Numbered from the stretch's first letter, positions 35,051-48,435 are shown. The stretch: 64,000 bases of DNA from Anisodus tanguticus (GCA_034509755.1 CM067557.1:36948001-37012000); one strand, 5' to 3'. The notes: a model not told the origin generated them from the sequence alone. Made by a program: numbers and translations.

Positions 35051-36584
35051 TTGCGGCCCAAGTCCCGAATAAAGATGCACTCAACCAACTGTTGGGCTAA
35101 GGCTATCCGACCCACCACCTTCGCCCAAAGAATGACCCGGCGATGCGGGTTCCCATCCGACGCCCTACGAAGCCGACCCCAATTTCCTGGGGCCCACTTC
35201 TCTACTATGGGCATTCCCCAATCCAGTTTGGGCCAGGCTTTCGGCACATTGACTCATCGAAAGCCCGATAATGCATGGTATATGGATACGAGCGCCACGT
35301 CTCACCTCACCAACAATTTTGGTAATCTTTCTCAAATGCAAAATTTAAATACTCTGCAATCTATTATGGTCGGAAACGGTCATAACATTCCAATTCAAGG
35401 GTTTAGCCACACACTAACTCTACTACCGCATCGCCACTTCTCCCTTAAAAACGTCCTATATGCCCCAAATATTATCAAGAACCTAATCTCCATTAGAAAA
35501 AATTTCACCGTTAATTTCGTTTCAATTAATTTTGACCCATTTGGGTTTTCTGTAACTCTCCGTATCGGGAAACTCCTTACGAGGTGCAATAGGGAAGGAA
35601 CCTCTATCCTTTCCTATCCATGTCCGGTACCAGTGTCACCCCTCCCACATCTCTAGCTGCCCTCGTCATTCCTCCCACCGTTTTAACAACAATATCTCCC
35701 TCAATGTGGCATAGTAGACTTTGTCATCCGGGTTCTCACATTTTTTATTCCCTTAGAAATCGAAATTTAATCCAATGTAATAAAGGGAACCTTTCACATA
35801 GTTTCTCCTCGTGTCATCTAGGGAAACACGTTAGACTATCATTTAAGCCTTTTATGAGTATTACTTTCTCTCATTTTGATATTATTCATGCAGATTTATG
35901 GACTTCTCCCATAACTAGCAACTTAGGTCACAAATATTATCTGGTATTCTTGGATGATTTCTCTCACTTCCTTTGGGTCTATCCCCTCAAACTTAAATCT
36001 GAAATGTTCTCCAAATTCATTGAATTTCGTACATTGGTTAAAATGCAATTTGAAAAAGACATAAAAACATTTCAATGTGATAATGGTCGTGAGTTCAATA
36101 ATTCCCCTTTTCATAAATTTTGTGCGGCTAATGGCATGATCTTTAATTTCTCGTGCCCCCATACCTCCCCTCAAAATGATAAAGCTGAAAAAAATTCTCC
36201 ACACCATTAATAACATGATTCGCACCCTCCTTTTTCATGCGTCTCTCCCCCCTACTTTTTGGGTATTACATTAAAATGGTAGAACACATTCTCAACATTT
36301 TACCTACCCGTGTGATTCAAAATAGGACACCCATCGAAATTCTCTACCGTCGGACACCTACCTATGACCATCTTAGAATTTTCGGTTGTCTGTGTTACCC
36401 TAATCTGGCATCCATGGCCCGCAACAAATTGGCACCTAGATCTACTCCGTGCGCCTTCCTAGGCTTTCCATCGAACCATAGGGGGTACTTGTGCTATGAA
36501 CTATCCACCGATAAAATCATAATCTCACATCGCATCACCTTTGTCGAGTATGTTTTCCCGTTTGAAAACATTCAAAAATTCTGA
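35051..36584 (+). pseudogene. Copia-3 gag tail, protease and integrase
   Basis: AWYMDTSATSHLT near 35275 is the protease site with the Gly after Asp-Thr replaced by Ser. A shift near 35630 leads to MWHSRLCHPG and an integrase frame (35620-36210) with FDIIHADLWTSPI, QCDNGREFNN and SPQNDKAEK. The normal Gly of QNGKAE is Asp here. A shift near 36200 precedes the C-terminal part (36237-36584) with RIFGCLCYPN and CAFLGFPSNHRGY. Confidence 0.8.
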
Positions 36585-36589
36585 CTCAC

Positions 36590-37606
36590 TAATTACAAAT
36601 TTCTTGATGATTCAGACACATCACCACTTGTCCACCAAGCTCTCCGTCATGCTACCACTGTTCCTGTAGCAGTAAGCACTCTGTCACCACCACCTCCTTC
36701 CACTGCCACTATCGGTGGTCTGTCAAGAAACCCTCTAGCCCGTACCGCCACCAATACCCCTATGTCCCGTCTCTACCGACTGCTACTGCCACCATCGGTA
36801 GTCGGTCCGACCATCATCGATCACCATCGATTGCCCATACCATTACCGACAATCAACCATTTTTCTCTCTGCCACATCCCGTCGTCACCTCAACCACCCA
36901 CTGGCACACCCAATCGAATACCACTGTGTCAACGCCGGTCACCAACACTCCAATCACCCAAATCGACATCGCAACAATACCAGATCACAAAACCTCACAC
37001 ATCACCAGAACCCACACTCATACCCTCACACCGTCACCGGTACCTGCATCGACCAACCCACAACCTCCCGATCTGCCCAAATCACAAACTCCAGACAACC
37101 AGTCTCCATCTACCGAACCCCCTGTGATACCCCTCACTCCGTCCACCAAACCCGCCGAGCACCATTCACCGTAACTACCTCACATCCCAATGACCAACAA
37201 CCCACCAAAATACCCAATCTGCCCTGCCCCCACGCACCGTATGGAAACCTGTTCCCAACACGGGATTTTCAAACCCAAAGTCCATTTTAACTTATCCACA
37301 CAATCCATATCCCCTATTCCCAAAAACCTAAAATTAGCCAAACTAGACCCTACTTGGAATGCGGTCATGAGTGAGGAATTTAATGCTTTAACAAAACAAC
37401 ACACTTGGAATTTGTTTTCTAGGCCGGATGGAGTGAATGTGATCCGATGCATGTGGTTATATCGTCAAAAATTTAGAGACAGTGGTGACTTAGAGCGATA
37501 CAAGGCGAGACTTGTGACTAATGGTACTAACCAGCAGAAAGATATTGATTGTGGTGAGACATTTAGTCCAGTTGTTAAACCGGCCACTATTTGCACAGTT
37601 CTACCG
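36590..37606 (+). pseudogene. Copia-3 Pro/Thr-rich linker and RT fragment
   Basis: The linker (36640-37180) is rich in Pro, Thr, Ser and His in all readable frames. From 37190 a clean frame carries QHGIFKPKVHFNLS, TWNAVMSEEFNALTKQHTWN, YKARLVTNGTNQQ and FSPVVKPATI, then the element stops. Confidence 0.75.
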
Positions 37607-38480
37607 TGAAAATGGAGAACGTGCACAACAATGTGCATTTGGGTAGTTTATTTTAGGAAAACTTCTTTTATTTTATTTTCACCTTTCTTCATAAGCTTTG
37701 TCCAAAAATATAATAATATATAGATATTATTACGTAAAAGAAATATTCAATTTTACCTAAAAGAAATATTTACGCTAAAATAGTGTAAAAGATTCTGTCG
37801 AAGAGTACGTGTTAATTTATCTTTAATTAAACTAACAATATTTAATTAAATGTTTTATCTTTTGGTTAAAATTAAATCTTTTTTTCCAAAATTATTCAGG
37901 ATTTTTGCAACTTTTCCGTATCCATTTTGTTCTCCACGTTCCATCATTATCTTATTTACAATTAAGTAGGGAATTATAAATTTTAGCTTTCATAATATTT
38001 ATTAATTAAAATTAAAAATAATAACTAATTTTTAACTAATTAACTATTTTTTGTCCTAAAGCTAACACATGACATTCTCTTACGTTGCCATTTGTCAAAA
38101 TTATAGGCCAAACTATTATCTTTTTATTTTGTAAATCCTCATATTCACAATCTTGGACTTTGTAAATGCTCATATTCTTCAACGGCATATCCTTCACTTC
38201 TGCCGATCTAATTTTACGAGTGCGGCTAAAGATTATGCCTTACTAATAATATATGGAGATCTGTAAAGCTATATTCGTTTGTCTAGCTGGTTTAGCGATA
38301 ATCATAGTAATATCCCTTTTCCTCTTTAATCTCACTATCTCCTATTTAAAATTTTCGTGACTCGTCTTGTAACACGCTTAAAACTTTATCTTCAATGGCG
38401 GATATAGAATTTATAAGTCGCGGGTGTTTCACTGATTTTGATATAGGTTTTACAATGATCACAAAAATTAAACATGGATG
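37607..38480. other. Spacer, no gene seen
   Basis: Very AT-rich. GGAGAACGTG near the left and GTTCTCCACG near 37929 are inverted and might be ends of a small element. The end, from about 38395, resembles the start of an element that continues at 43503 on the other side of Copia-4. Confidence 0.4.
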
Positions 38481-38485
38481 CTCAT

Positions 38486-38748
38486 TGAAATAAATAATCC
38501 CTTGATTATTTTCATTAATGAATGAGTATATATACAATTTACAATTTCCATAATATGAAAAATCCTATTCCTATTCTATTTGTACAAGAATTCTATAATT
38601 ATGGTAAGTGTATAATGCTAATTAAATATAATAATATATTACATAAATATACAAGTATACACGGTAATGATTTTCCTTGTGTTTCCGTGATATACACGGT
38701 ATACACAAGACAATGTATATATCGTGTATATCACGGTATATTCTGTCA
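38486..38748 (-). repeat. Copia-4 3' LTR with a 14-bp perfect inverted repeat
   Basis: 263 bp. The arms CCGTGATATACACG (38685-38698) and CGTGTATATCACGG (38723-38736) are exact reverse complements with a 24-bp loop, near the U3 start. The 5' LTR has mutated arms. Confidence 0.9.
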
Positions 38749-40274
38749 CACCTCCGCAGTAGCGGACGGTCTTCGTACGTTGAGACTGTCTCTAAAATAT
38801 TCAAAAAGGATCGAGGAAAGACCCTTAGTAAAGATGTCTGCAATTTGATACCTGGAGGGGACATGTAAGACGCGTACTTGTCCACGAGCTACCTTTTCTC
38901 GAACGAAGTGGATATCCATCTCGATATGTTTAGTGCGCTGATGTTGAACAGGATTACCAGAAAGATAGACAACACTAATATTATCACAATAAACAAATGT
39001 AGCTTTCTGAATGGGACAATGAAGTTCTAAGAGAAGATTACGTAACCAACATGATTCAGAAACCACATTGGCTACCCCTCGATACTCGGCCTCTGCACTA
39101 GAGCGTGATAATGTAGACTGTCGTTTCACATACCACGAGACCAAGTTATTACCAAGAAACATACAATAGCTAGACGTGGAGCGTCTAGTATCTGGATAGC
39201 CACCCCAATCAACATCTGTATACGAAACAAGTGTAGCTGTTGATAATGGATATAAATGTAAGTCATAGTCAAGTGTCCCCTGGATGTATCGAATAATGTG
39301 TTTGAGCGCATTCATGTGCTCAACCCTGGGATCATGCATAACCAAACACACTTGTTGTACGACATACGTAACATCCGATCTTGTGAAAGCAAGACACTGA
39401 AGTGCTCCGACAAGACTGCGGTAGTGGGTGGGATCCTCGTAAGGTAAGCCAGTCGCAGCACCCCACTTGGGCTTAGTATCAACTGGAGTGGAAGTAGACT
39501 TACACGAGGACATACCATCTCACTCAATGATCTCAGCTGCATACTTCTGTTATGATAAGAATAACTCATCTGCATGACGAGTGACAACAATCACCAAGAA
39601 GTAACTCAAGGGCCCCAAGTCTTTCATAGCAAACTCAAAACTGAGCAGTGTCATGATAGACTTGCGCAAAACATCAGAAGAGGCAATCAAGATAATATCA
39701 TCCACATGTAAGAGAATATAAGTCAGGGAAGTACCACGACGATACATGAATAATGAATTATCAGACTGCTGTGAGAAAACCCAATAGACGAAACAAAATC
39801 TGCAAATCTCTTATACCAAGCCCGTAGGGCCTGCTTAAACCCATATAAGGACTTTCTCAATAAACAGACATGATGAGGATATTTGGGGTCTCGAAAACCC
39901 AAGGACTGATGCATGTAAACGGTCTCCTTAATATCACCATGTAAGAAAGCATTCTTCATATCTAACTGATGAATGGGCCATGCCTTTGAAAGAGCCAGAC
40001 TGAGAACAGTGCGAATGGTAGCCAGTTTGACCACCAGACTAAATGTCTCACGACAATCCACGCCAACCTGCTAAGTCTTACCATCACCTACAAGATGAGC
40101 CTTATGCCTCGCAAAAGAACCACTATAATTATCTTTATGAGTAAAAATCCACATAGACCGAATAATGTTAACAACAGAAGGACGGGGCACCAACTCCCAC
40201 ATCTTATTTTCAATAAGAGCATCATATTCGTCGTTCATAGCCAATTTCCAATTCGGGTCATTTAACTCAAACAC
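38746..40274 (-). pseudogene. Copia-4 RT and RNase H, broken
   Basis: Frames 40274-40071, 40061-39723, 39747-39550 and 39513-38746 cover RVT_2 and RNase H. Visible motifs: NKMWELVPRPSVVNIIRSMW, a stop replacing the Gln after DGKTQ, HQLDMKNAFLHGDIKETVYM, a shift after FSHS, LHVDDIILIASSD (His for Tyr in the catalytic box), a stop in SQ(K)YAAEI, then TDVDWGGYPDTRRSTSSY, SRSSAEAEYRG and FTKGL. Confidence 0.85.
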
Positions 40275-40353
40275 TGGGTTACGAGGTAGGGGAGATTTAA
40301 GAACATTAGAATTTAGATTAAAATGTCTTTTTGGTTTAAAAATACCCCATTGA

Positions 40354-41956
40354 CTACGAGTGACCGCTCTGTGACTCGGGGGAGAATTGAGTGAATTTTG
40401 GGAAAAATTCGGATGGGCGACGGATTGGCCAGCAGGCAGTGGGCCTGCTGGCCCAACATGGGAATCTGGACTGAGACCTAAAACGAAGCAGGGGCAGAAC
40501 TGGGCTGGATGTGCGGCCCAGTTGGTCGACCCTGGACGTGAGTGTCTGGCCCACTAGGCTGATTTGACGGGACAGGAGGTCCAGCGGGCAGTGGGCCCGC
40601 TGGTGGATTTTGGGTGCGAGACAAGTCTGATAAATGGTGGATAAAATACGGGGAGACCTCGTCATCTAAAAAATTATACGAACTAGGCCCGGGATTACTT
40701 ACTTTAGCAAACGAAAATTGGGTTTCATCAAAAATAACATGACGACTAATTATGATTTTATTAGACTATAATCAAAATATTTGTAACCACGATGATTAGA
40801 TGGAAAACCCAAAAACACACAAGGGGTAGAACGGGCTTGAAGTTTTTAAATTTTGGTTGACGGAAATAGTGGATAACATAAGCAACCAAAGACTCTAAGA
40901 TGTGAATACGAAGGATTCTTATTATAGAGGAATTTAAGAGGGGAGGGATATGCCAATCCTTTGGTAGGAAGTTTGTTAAGAAGATAAGTTGCCATTTGTA
41001 GAGCATGATGCCAAAAGGAAGGGGGTACGGAAGCATGGACCAATAAAGTTCGGACAATATTATTAATGGTACAAATTTTTCGTTCGGCTTTCCCATTTTG
41101 TGAGGAAGTATGAGGACAAGAGAAACGAAAAACTATGCCATTAGTATCACAAAAATCCCGAAACAACCCATTATCATATTCTTTGCCATTATCACATTGA
41201 ATATTTTTTATTTCCCGGTCGAATTGGGTACGGATGAATGCTCTAAATTTTAAGAATGTGGAAAAAACTCATGATTTTTCGCTAACGAAAATGTCCATAA
41301 AAATTAGAGTAATAATCCATAAATAGAACATAATAACGATGGACCACAGAACTTAAAACGGGAGATGTCCATAAATCGCTATGAATAATATCAAATGGCA
41401 TTAAAGTATGAGAAGTAGAAACTACAAATGGTAATCTAACATATTTTTCTAAAGGACATGAATGACAAATTGGAGTACTACGCGTACCCTTACAAGAAAT
41501 AAAATTATTCTTATGCAAGGAAGAAACAATGGACGACCTAGGGTGACCCAAAAGTGCATGCCACAAGGAAGGAGATAGAGCTGCAAAAGTAGATGGCAAG
41601 GCTTGAATCGAGAGACTGGATGCGGGCATGATGGGATAAAGATTTCCCCTACTATTACATCTCATGAGAAGTATCCCAGTCTTGAAATCCTTCACAAAAG
41701 GATCAAAATTAACAGAAATCCAATTATCAGTGGTGAATTTACGGACATACACCAAATTTTTAATTAAGTTAGGGGCATGAAGGGCATTTTTCAAGACAAG
41801 AGGTGGATGGGGGGAAGGCAAAGTTGTATGACCGTAACAACGAATTGGAATTGAGTTGCCATTACCAACAATTATGCCACGATTTTTGCTCAAATTGAAA
41901 TAAGACGAGAGTGTACCTTGGTCGGACGTCATGTGAGAAGTGGCACCAGTGTCCAT
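40354..41956 (-). pseudogene. Copia-4 protease and integrase, broken
   Basis: MDTGATSHMTS at 41956 is the protease site. The frame runs through LWHALLGHP and FDIIHSDLWTSPV to 41282, where shifts begin; DNGKEYDNG near 41180, then HTSSQNGKAERKI at 41100 and the C-terminal SHLRVFGCLCYPL. A Pro/Ser-rich linker fills 40354-40665. Confidence 0.8.
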
Positions 41957-42004
41957 GTACCAATTCGCGTTTGGGGATTTAATCCAAGTGTATGCATGGC
42001 GGCC

Positions 42005-43088
42005 TCAATATCTGTCGGAGTCAGCGTGTGACCCATTGCCTGTAAAGCATGCGGAGGCCGAGGCCCAAGCACACCTGCTTGCGGTCCCGACCCAGACTGA
42101 AATCTGCCAGTAGGTGGATTGGGCCTGGCCTGGTGTTGGGACAGGGTCCAGTGACTCGGGTAAGGGCGGGTAGGAAAATAGTGGTTGTTGGGCCAAGGGC
42201 CAATGTCCTAGTTCCACCGCCAAGGAGCCCAAGGATGGAACCAGGCGGCATGCGGCCCACTGCCACTGTTCCAAGGCCCACCCCCACTGTTGTTATTGTT
42301 CCTGTCAGTGGTGCCACTGTTCCGGCCGCTACCAATTTTGCCGCAGAAATTTTTGCCATTGTTTTTATGATTTTAACCCTTTTTGCCACTGCCATTGTTG
42401 CGGTTTTGGCCTGAATTGTCAACAAACTCGTGAGAATTATCAGAGGATGTCATCATCGCCACGGAACTGGCGCCGGTAGCCGCCTTTTTTGCCAAGCCGG
42501 CTTTCTCCAAAGTGAGCATCGAACGGGCTTGATAAAAAGGGGAAGCATATTACTTTGTCTGAGTAGAGTTCCAACGCCATTATAGGCCTCAGATAGGCCT
42601 GCAACTATTTGGAGAACAAGATGATTATTGGTAATTGGCTCGCCAACGTTACGGAGTTGGTCCGCCAATTTCTTGAGTCGTTAACAATAAGCTGAAACAT
42701 TCGGAAAATTTTCCATGCTAACTTGGGAAAATTCTTGCTCAAGAGTGACAACTCGGAATGTTGGTTATCTTGGAATATATCACGCAATCTATTCCAGGTA
42801 GCCATAGCCGTAGTGTTTGGTTCAATGATCGTCTGTAAAAGGTCGGTAGAAATAGTGGAGTAAATCCACTGAAGGACGGTAGCATCAAGAGTGATCCATA
42901 ACTGAGGATCCTCCGCGGGTGTAGGCACAGCGGGAGGAAGTGTTGACTTGATGTGAGATTGCGTGAATTTTGAACAATTCTTCCCACGTCGTATTTTGGA
43001 CGTTCTCCATCTTAAGAACAATAGGGATGTGGTTCTTGATGTTGGAAATAGCAAGGGCATGATGAAACACATTCTTCGAGGTAGACAT
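42005..43088 (-). pseudogene. Copia-4 gag, broken
   Basis: Start codon at 43088 (MSTSKNVFHHALAISNIKNH). Shifts near 42960 and 42720; LDATVLQWIYSTISTDLLQT and ADQLRNVGEPITNNHLVLQ remain. The tail is Asn/Gly/Thr-rich with GGVGLGTVAVG-like low complexity in shifted frames and no CCHC knuckle. Confidence 0.78.
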
Positions 43089-43215
43089 AACGAAGGAAAA
43101 ATAATTTAGGAGGGATTTGGAGAAGAAAGGAAGGTTCGGCCGAGAAGGGTGGTCGGAACCGAGAGCTAATTTGGGAGAGGAGCGGAAGTATGTTAGTCCT
43201 AGACTTCTGATACCA

Positions 43216-43497
43216 TGAAAGAAATAATCCCTTGATTATTTTCATTAATGAATGAGTATATATACAATTTACAATTTCCATAATATGGAAAATCTTATTC
43301 ATATTCTACTCCCAAAACTCTATTATATTTGTATAATAATTCTATAATTATGGTAAGTGTATAATGCTAATTAAATACAACAATATATTACCTAAATATA
43401 CAAGTATATACGGTAATGGTTTTCCTTGTGTTTCCGTGATATACACGATATACACAAGGTAGTGTATATACCGTGTATATAACAGTATATTCTGTCA
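43216..43497 (-). repeat. Copia-4 5' LTR
   Basis: 282 bp; longer than the 3' LTR because of a ~17-bp segment (CTCCCAAAACTCTATTAT) missing from the other. Confidence 0.9.
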
Positions 43498-43502
43498 CTC
43501 AT

Positions 43503-43929
43503 GGTCAGTTTATGTACATTTTAAATATATTTATGCATAAATAACACAATTTGGCCAAACTCATTGGGTGCTTCACCACCCATACCTCCCAATGGAGATC
43601 AGCGAGTGTTTATCTTCATTTAATTTTATTCATGGAGCATCTATAGGCACTAATGATAGTGCTTCCTTTTCCCACTGTCTAAACGAGATAATCCTGGTAC
43701 AAATTCTTCTTACTTCTATAGCTTAATTTTTAAAGTAATCTTTTGACTTTTTCAAAGCTTTTTGCCTTATACTATTTTTATCTATTCCAAATGATCATAA
43801 TTTATACTCGTTCCATTTCATGTGACGCAGTTATTATTTAGAGAATTAAATAAATTTTTCTTTGATCGAGATTTTTATTAGGTGGGTAAACGAAGTCTCA
43901 CATGGACAGCTGAAAAGAAAAGTAAGTTA
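43503..43929. other. Spacer between Copia-4 and Copia-5
   Basis: No gene. The first ~90 bp continue an older repeat interrupted by Copia-4. Confidence 0.45.
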
Positions 43930-43934
43930 CTTCA

Positions 43935-44122
43935 TGATAGAATATACACCGTATATTTTTGTGATATCATTAGTGATTTTGTACATCTGTAATTATGGTA
44001 GTAATATTTTGTATTAGGTAAGTGTATATTAATTTCCGTAATTATAGCCTAGGATGACTATTGTATATCATGTATATAAACCATTTACATTAATGAAATT
44101 AGTAAGGGATTATTCTCTTTCA
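43935..44122 (+). repeat. Copia-5 5' LTR
   Basis: TGATAGAATATACACC ... TTCTCTTTCA, 188 bp. Confidence 0.92.
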
Positions 44123-44241
44123 TGTTATCAGCAGTCAAGGGAATTTTTTTTCCTTCTCCACAAACTTCCGCCGCCCTCTTGGTCTCGGCCGTCCCTTCTC
44201 TTTTCTTTCCGAAACCCTAATTCTCCTTTTGTTCCTCAATC

Positions 44242-45072
44242 ATGTCTAACACAAATAATACATTTCATCATTCCCTTGTAGTCTCCAACATCAAGAACAA
44301 CATCCTTATCGTCCTTGAAATGGAGAACGTCCAATACGCGACGTGAGCAAAACTTCTAATAGAGTCCTCCATCACATCGTCAAACCGAAAAAAGGCAAGG
44401 AGAAGGTGCCTTCCAACGATGATGAAATCGAGTTGTGGGAAACTCTTGATGCTACGGTCCTCTAATGGATTTATTCCAGCATCTCTACGGATCTCCTACA
44501 AACAATTATCGAACCTAACGCCACGACAATGAAAGCTTGGAATAGGTTGCATGATATATTCCAAGATAACAAAAATTCTCGTGCCGTAACCCTTGAACAA
44601 GAATTCTCTCACACAACTATAGAGGATTTTTCGAATGCCTCTGCCTATTGTCAAAAGCTCAAGGAGTTGTCGGATCAACTCAAGAACGTTGGTGCGTCGG
44701 TCACAAATGATCGTCTCATTCTTCAGATGGTTGCGGGGCTCTCTGACGACGTATAATAGGGTTGGCACTCTCATTCGCCAAAGGGATCCTCTCCCACCAT
44801 TCTATCAAGCACATTACATGCTCACCCTCAAAGTAGCAAGGTTGGCTAAAAAGGCCGCAACCAGAACATATTCCGTCATGATGGTGGCCACGTCACGTGA
44901 CACCGATAACCCTCAATCATTCTCTAAAAATTATAGCCAAAATCGCAACAACGATGGTGGAAAAAAGGGCCAAAATCGAAAAAATGGTGGCATAAACCGT
45001 AGCGACGGCGGCGGTGGCAACTGTGGCAGCCGTGGTGGCGGCCAGCAAGGGCCTGGGCCACAACACCATTAG
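44242..45072 (+). pseudogene. Copia-5 gag, broken
   Basis: Starts MSNTNNTFHHSLVVSNIKNN at 44242. A stop follows NVQYAT (44344), and a deletion removes part of the FKIHARSH region. A stop replaces Gln before WIYSSISTD (44463); the frame 44529-44756 keeps AWNRLHDIFQDNKNSRAVTL. A shift near 44745 follows, then MLTLKVARLAKKAA and a Gly/Asn-rich tail without CCHC. Confidence 0.8.
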
Positions 45073-45144
45073 CAGCAGCCTTGGGCCAGTGGGCAGTGGC
45101 CTTTTCATCTTGCCTATTTTCCACTCAATATTGGGCCTGTCATA

Positions 45145-46502
45145 ATGGTAAACAACAACAACAGGCTTGGCAGAACCAGGCCTTGGCAACAACCTGTCCT
45201 ACTTGGGTCTCGGCCACAACAGGCCTTCGCTGCTGCGAGCTCAGTAATCTCTTCGACCCATACAAATATCGAGGCCGCGATGCATACACTTGGGCTAAAT
45301 CCTCCGGATGAAAATTGGTACATGGACATCGGTGCAACTTCTCACATGACATCCACACAAGGTAATCTTTCCTCTTATTTCAATTTAAACAAAAATTATG
45401 GCATAATTATTGATAATGGTAATTCAATTCCAATTCGTGGTTATGGTCACACAAATTTGTCTCCCCCAAACCCACATTTAGCCTTGAAAAATGTCCTTCA
45501 TGCTCCTCAATTAATTAAAAATTTGGTGTATGTTCAGAATTTTACAACTGATAACTAGTTTTTGTTGAATTTGATCCTTTTGGATTTTCTGTGAAGGATT
45601 TCTGGATGGGGATACATCTAATGAGATGTGATAGTCGGGGCGAGCTCTATCCCATCACCACCACCATCACCATTAAACAAGCCACACAGTCAATATTTGC
45701 CGCTTTAGCACCTTCCTTATGGCATGCGTGTTTGGGTCAACCCGGAGCGTCTGTTTTTTCTCCCTTAAAAATAATAATTTATTCATAATGATCTTTAGAC
45801 ATCTCCCATTTTGAGCTCTTCAGAACACCGTTATTATGTGTTATTTCTAGATGATTATTCTAATTTTTGTGGACTTTTCCATTATCTAAAAAGTCTCAAG
45901 TTTATTCCACATTCCTATCATTTATAGCATCTATGCGTACTCAATTTGAACGGGAAATTAAGAACATTCAATGTGATAATGGAAGAGAATTTGATAATGG
46001 GTCATTTAGAGAATTTTGTAAGGTTAATGGTATATCTTTTCGATTTTCATGTCCACATACGTCATCACAAAATGGGAAAACCGAGAAAAAAATCCGCACC
46101 ATTAATAATATTGTTCGTACATTACTAGCCCATGTTTCATTACCACCTTCATTTTGGCATCATGCATTACAAATGGCGACTTATCTTCTTAACATACTCC
46201 CTAGAAAAGGATTAGCATACCAATCTCCACTCAAAATTCATTATCACAAAGACATTTCGTATTCTCATCTTCGGGTGTTTGGGTATTTATGCTATCATCT
46301 CTTCCCCTCCACCACAATAAACAAACTTCAAGCCCGCTCTACCGTTTGTGTATTTTTGAGTTACCCGTCTAATCATCATGGTTATAAATATTATGATTTA
46401 TTCTCTAATAAAATAATAATTAGTCATCATGTCATTTTTATGAAACCCAATTTTCGTTTGCTAGGTTGCATAATTCAGTGTCTAATTCCTATAATATTTT
46501 GA
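45145..46502 (+). pseudogene. Copia-5 protease and integrase, broken
   Basis: WYMDIGATSHMTS near 45318 has Ile for Thr in the Asp-Thr-Gly protease triad. A stop at 45556 follows FTTDN. The frame 45591-45788 carries LWHACLGQPG; a deletion near 45780 removes most of the segment up to the first integrase Asp. The frame 45867-46502 keeps QCDNGREFDN, HTSSQNGKTEKKIR and the C-terminal SHLRVFGYLCYHLF. Confidence 0.8.
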
Positions 46503-46799
46503 GTGATAGGCTCTCACCGTATGTGGTCCAACATTTGGTCCAGCCCATACCTCGGCATCTGTACCAGCAAACACCGGCAGGCCACTGTCTGCTGGCTCAA
46601 ACACCCTCCGTTATCAAAATCTACAAGCAGGCCCAGCGGTTTCTCATCCACAAAATCTGCCAGCAGACCCACTGCATGCTGTCCCAAATACCTCCGATCA
46701 TTACCCAACCACTATTCTCCCAACCCGAATCCAGTCTAACACCGCACCTTTTGCATTAAGCCAGCCCACGACATCCACTCCTATCTAGCCCACTTCTAT

Positions 46800-48435
46800 T
46801 CTGGGACAAGGGCATGTTACTCGTAGCCAACGGGGAATTTTAAAACTAAAACGACAGTTTAATCTCCATTCTAATGTCACTAAATCCCCCTACCACGTAA
46901 CCCCGTGTCTGCCCTTCGTGAATCGAATTAGAAAATAGCCATGGATGATGAATATAATGCTCTTATTGAAAATAAGACGTGGGAGTTGATGCCCCGTCCA
47001 CCCGGTGTTAATATGGTTTGTTCTATGTGGATTTTTTCTCATAAGGAAAAACTTATGGTTCTTTTGAGAGGCATGATGCCCGTCTTGTAGGTGATGAAAA
47101 AACTCAATAGGTTGGTGTGGATTGTGGAGAGACGTTTAGTCTGGTGGTCAAACCGGCAACTATTCGCAATGTTCTCAATCTAGCTCTCTCAAAATCATGG
47201 CACATTCATCGGCTAGACGTGAAAAATATGTTCTTACACGTCGAACCCAAGGAAAATGTATACATGTATCAACCTTTGGGTTTCAAGGACCCCACTCATC
47301 CTAATCATGTGTGCTTGCTGAAAAAGCCCTTGTATGGGCTAAAACAGGCTCATCGGACCTGGTACAAAAGATTTGCAGATTATGTGTCTACTCTTGGGTT
47401 TTCTTATAGCAGGTCTGATCATTCTCTGTTCATCTATCGTCACGGTACTTCTATGGCAATACATTATATTATATGTGGATGATATTATATTGACTGCTTC
47501 CTCTGACAAACTACGCAAGTCTATCATATCTCTTCTCAGTTCAGAATTTGCTATGAAAGAATTGGGGCCATTGAGCTATTTTTTTGGTATAGCGGTCACT
47601 CGTCATGAAGGTGGTCTATTTCTATCTCAGAGGAAGTATGCAACAGAGATTATTGAACGGGCTGATATGTCAGCTTGTAAGTCATCTCCTACCCCGGTTG
47701 ACACTAAACTGAAGCCGAGTGCTACTTCTAGCACACCACACAAAGATCCCTCCCACTATTGTAGTGTTGTGGGGGCTCTTCAATATCTCACATTTACGAG
47801 GCCAGATATTATTTATGCAGTGCATTAAGTGTGAAATAAAGCATGATCCGAGGGAAGAACACATGCACGCTCTTAAACATATTGTGCACTACATTCAGGC
47901 ACTCTTGATTTATGGTTTACATTTATATCTGTCATCAGTATCTACTCTCATGTCGTATACAAATGCTAATTGGGGTGGATGTCTAGACACCAGGAGTTCG
48001 ACATATGGTTATTGTATGTTTCTTAGTGATAACTTGGTGTCTTGGTCGGCTAAATGCCAGGCTACACTGTCGCGCTCTAGCGCGGAAGCCGAATATCGAG
48101 AGGTCGCCAATGTGGTGTCTGAGTCCTGTTGGCTGCATAACCTCATATTAGAGCTTCATTTTCCTATTCGGAAAGCTACCTTGGTCTACTGCGATAATGT
48201 TAGTGCGATATCTCTCTCGGGGAATCTAGTACAACATCAGCGCACTAAACATCTCGAGATGGATATTCACTTTGTTCGCGAAAAGGTAGCTCGTGGACAA
48301 GTCCGTGTCTTGCATGTCCCTTCACGTTATCAAATTGCTGACATCTTTACTAAGGGCCTTCCCTTGGTTTTGTTTGAATATTTTAGGGACAGTCTCAGCG
48401 TACGACAACCGCCCACTATGACTGCGGGGATGTGA
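46800..48435 (+). pseudogene. Copia-5 RT and RNase H, broken
   Basis: Shifts near 46880, 47045, 47455 and 47825. Motifs: NKTWELMPRPPGVNMV, FSLVVKPATIRNVLNLAL, HRLDVKNMFLHVEPKEN, LYGLKQAHRTWY, LYVDDIILTASSD (in the second frame, 47460 on), FAMKELGPLSYF, TNANWGGCLDTRSSTYGY, SRSSAEAEYREV and HQRTKHLEMDIHFVREKVA to FTKGLP (48363). Confidence 0.83.

Larger units (their letters stand above)
34341..37606 (+). mobile_element. Copia-3: Ty1/copia element truncated in RT, gag mostly missing
   Basis: A 5' LTR (34341-34513) with primer site TGGTATCAGAAG is followed by leader, a remnant of gag, protease, integrase, linker and the first part of RT. Similarity stops at about 37606 within TIxTVL. The rest of RT, RNase H and the 3' LTR are gone, and most of gag is absent. 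The protein family is related to the other copies but more distant. Confidence 0.85.
38486..43497 (-). mobile_element. Copia-4: complete but decayed Ty1/copia element
   Basis: Minus-strand element with 5' LTR 43216-43497, primer site TGGTATCAGAAG, gag, protease, integrase, RT, RNase H, polypurine tract (ACTGCGGAGGTG) and 3' LTR 38486-38748. The target duplication CTCAT is exact at 38481-38485 and 43498-43502. Same family as Copia-1 and Copia-2. Confidence 0.93.
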
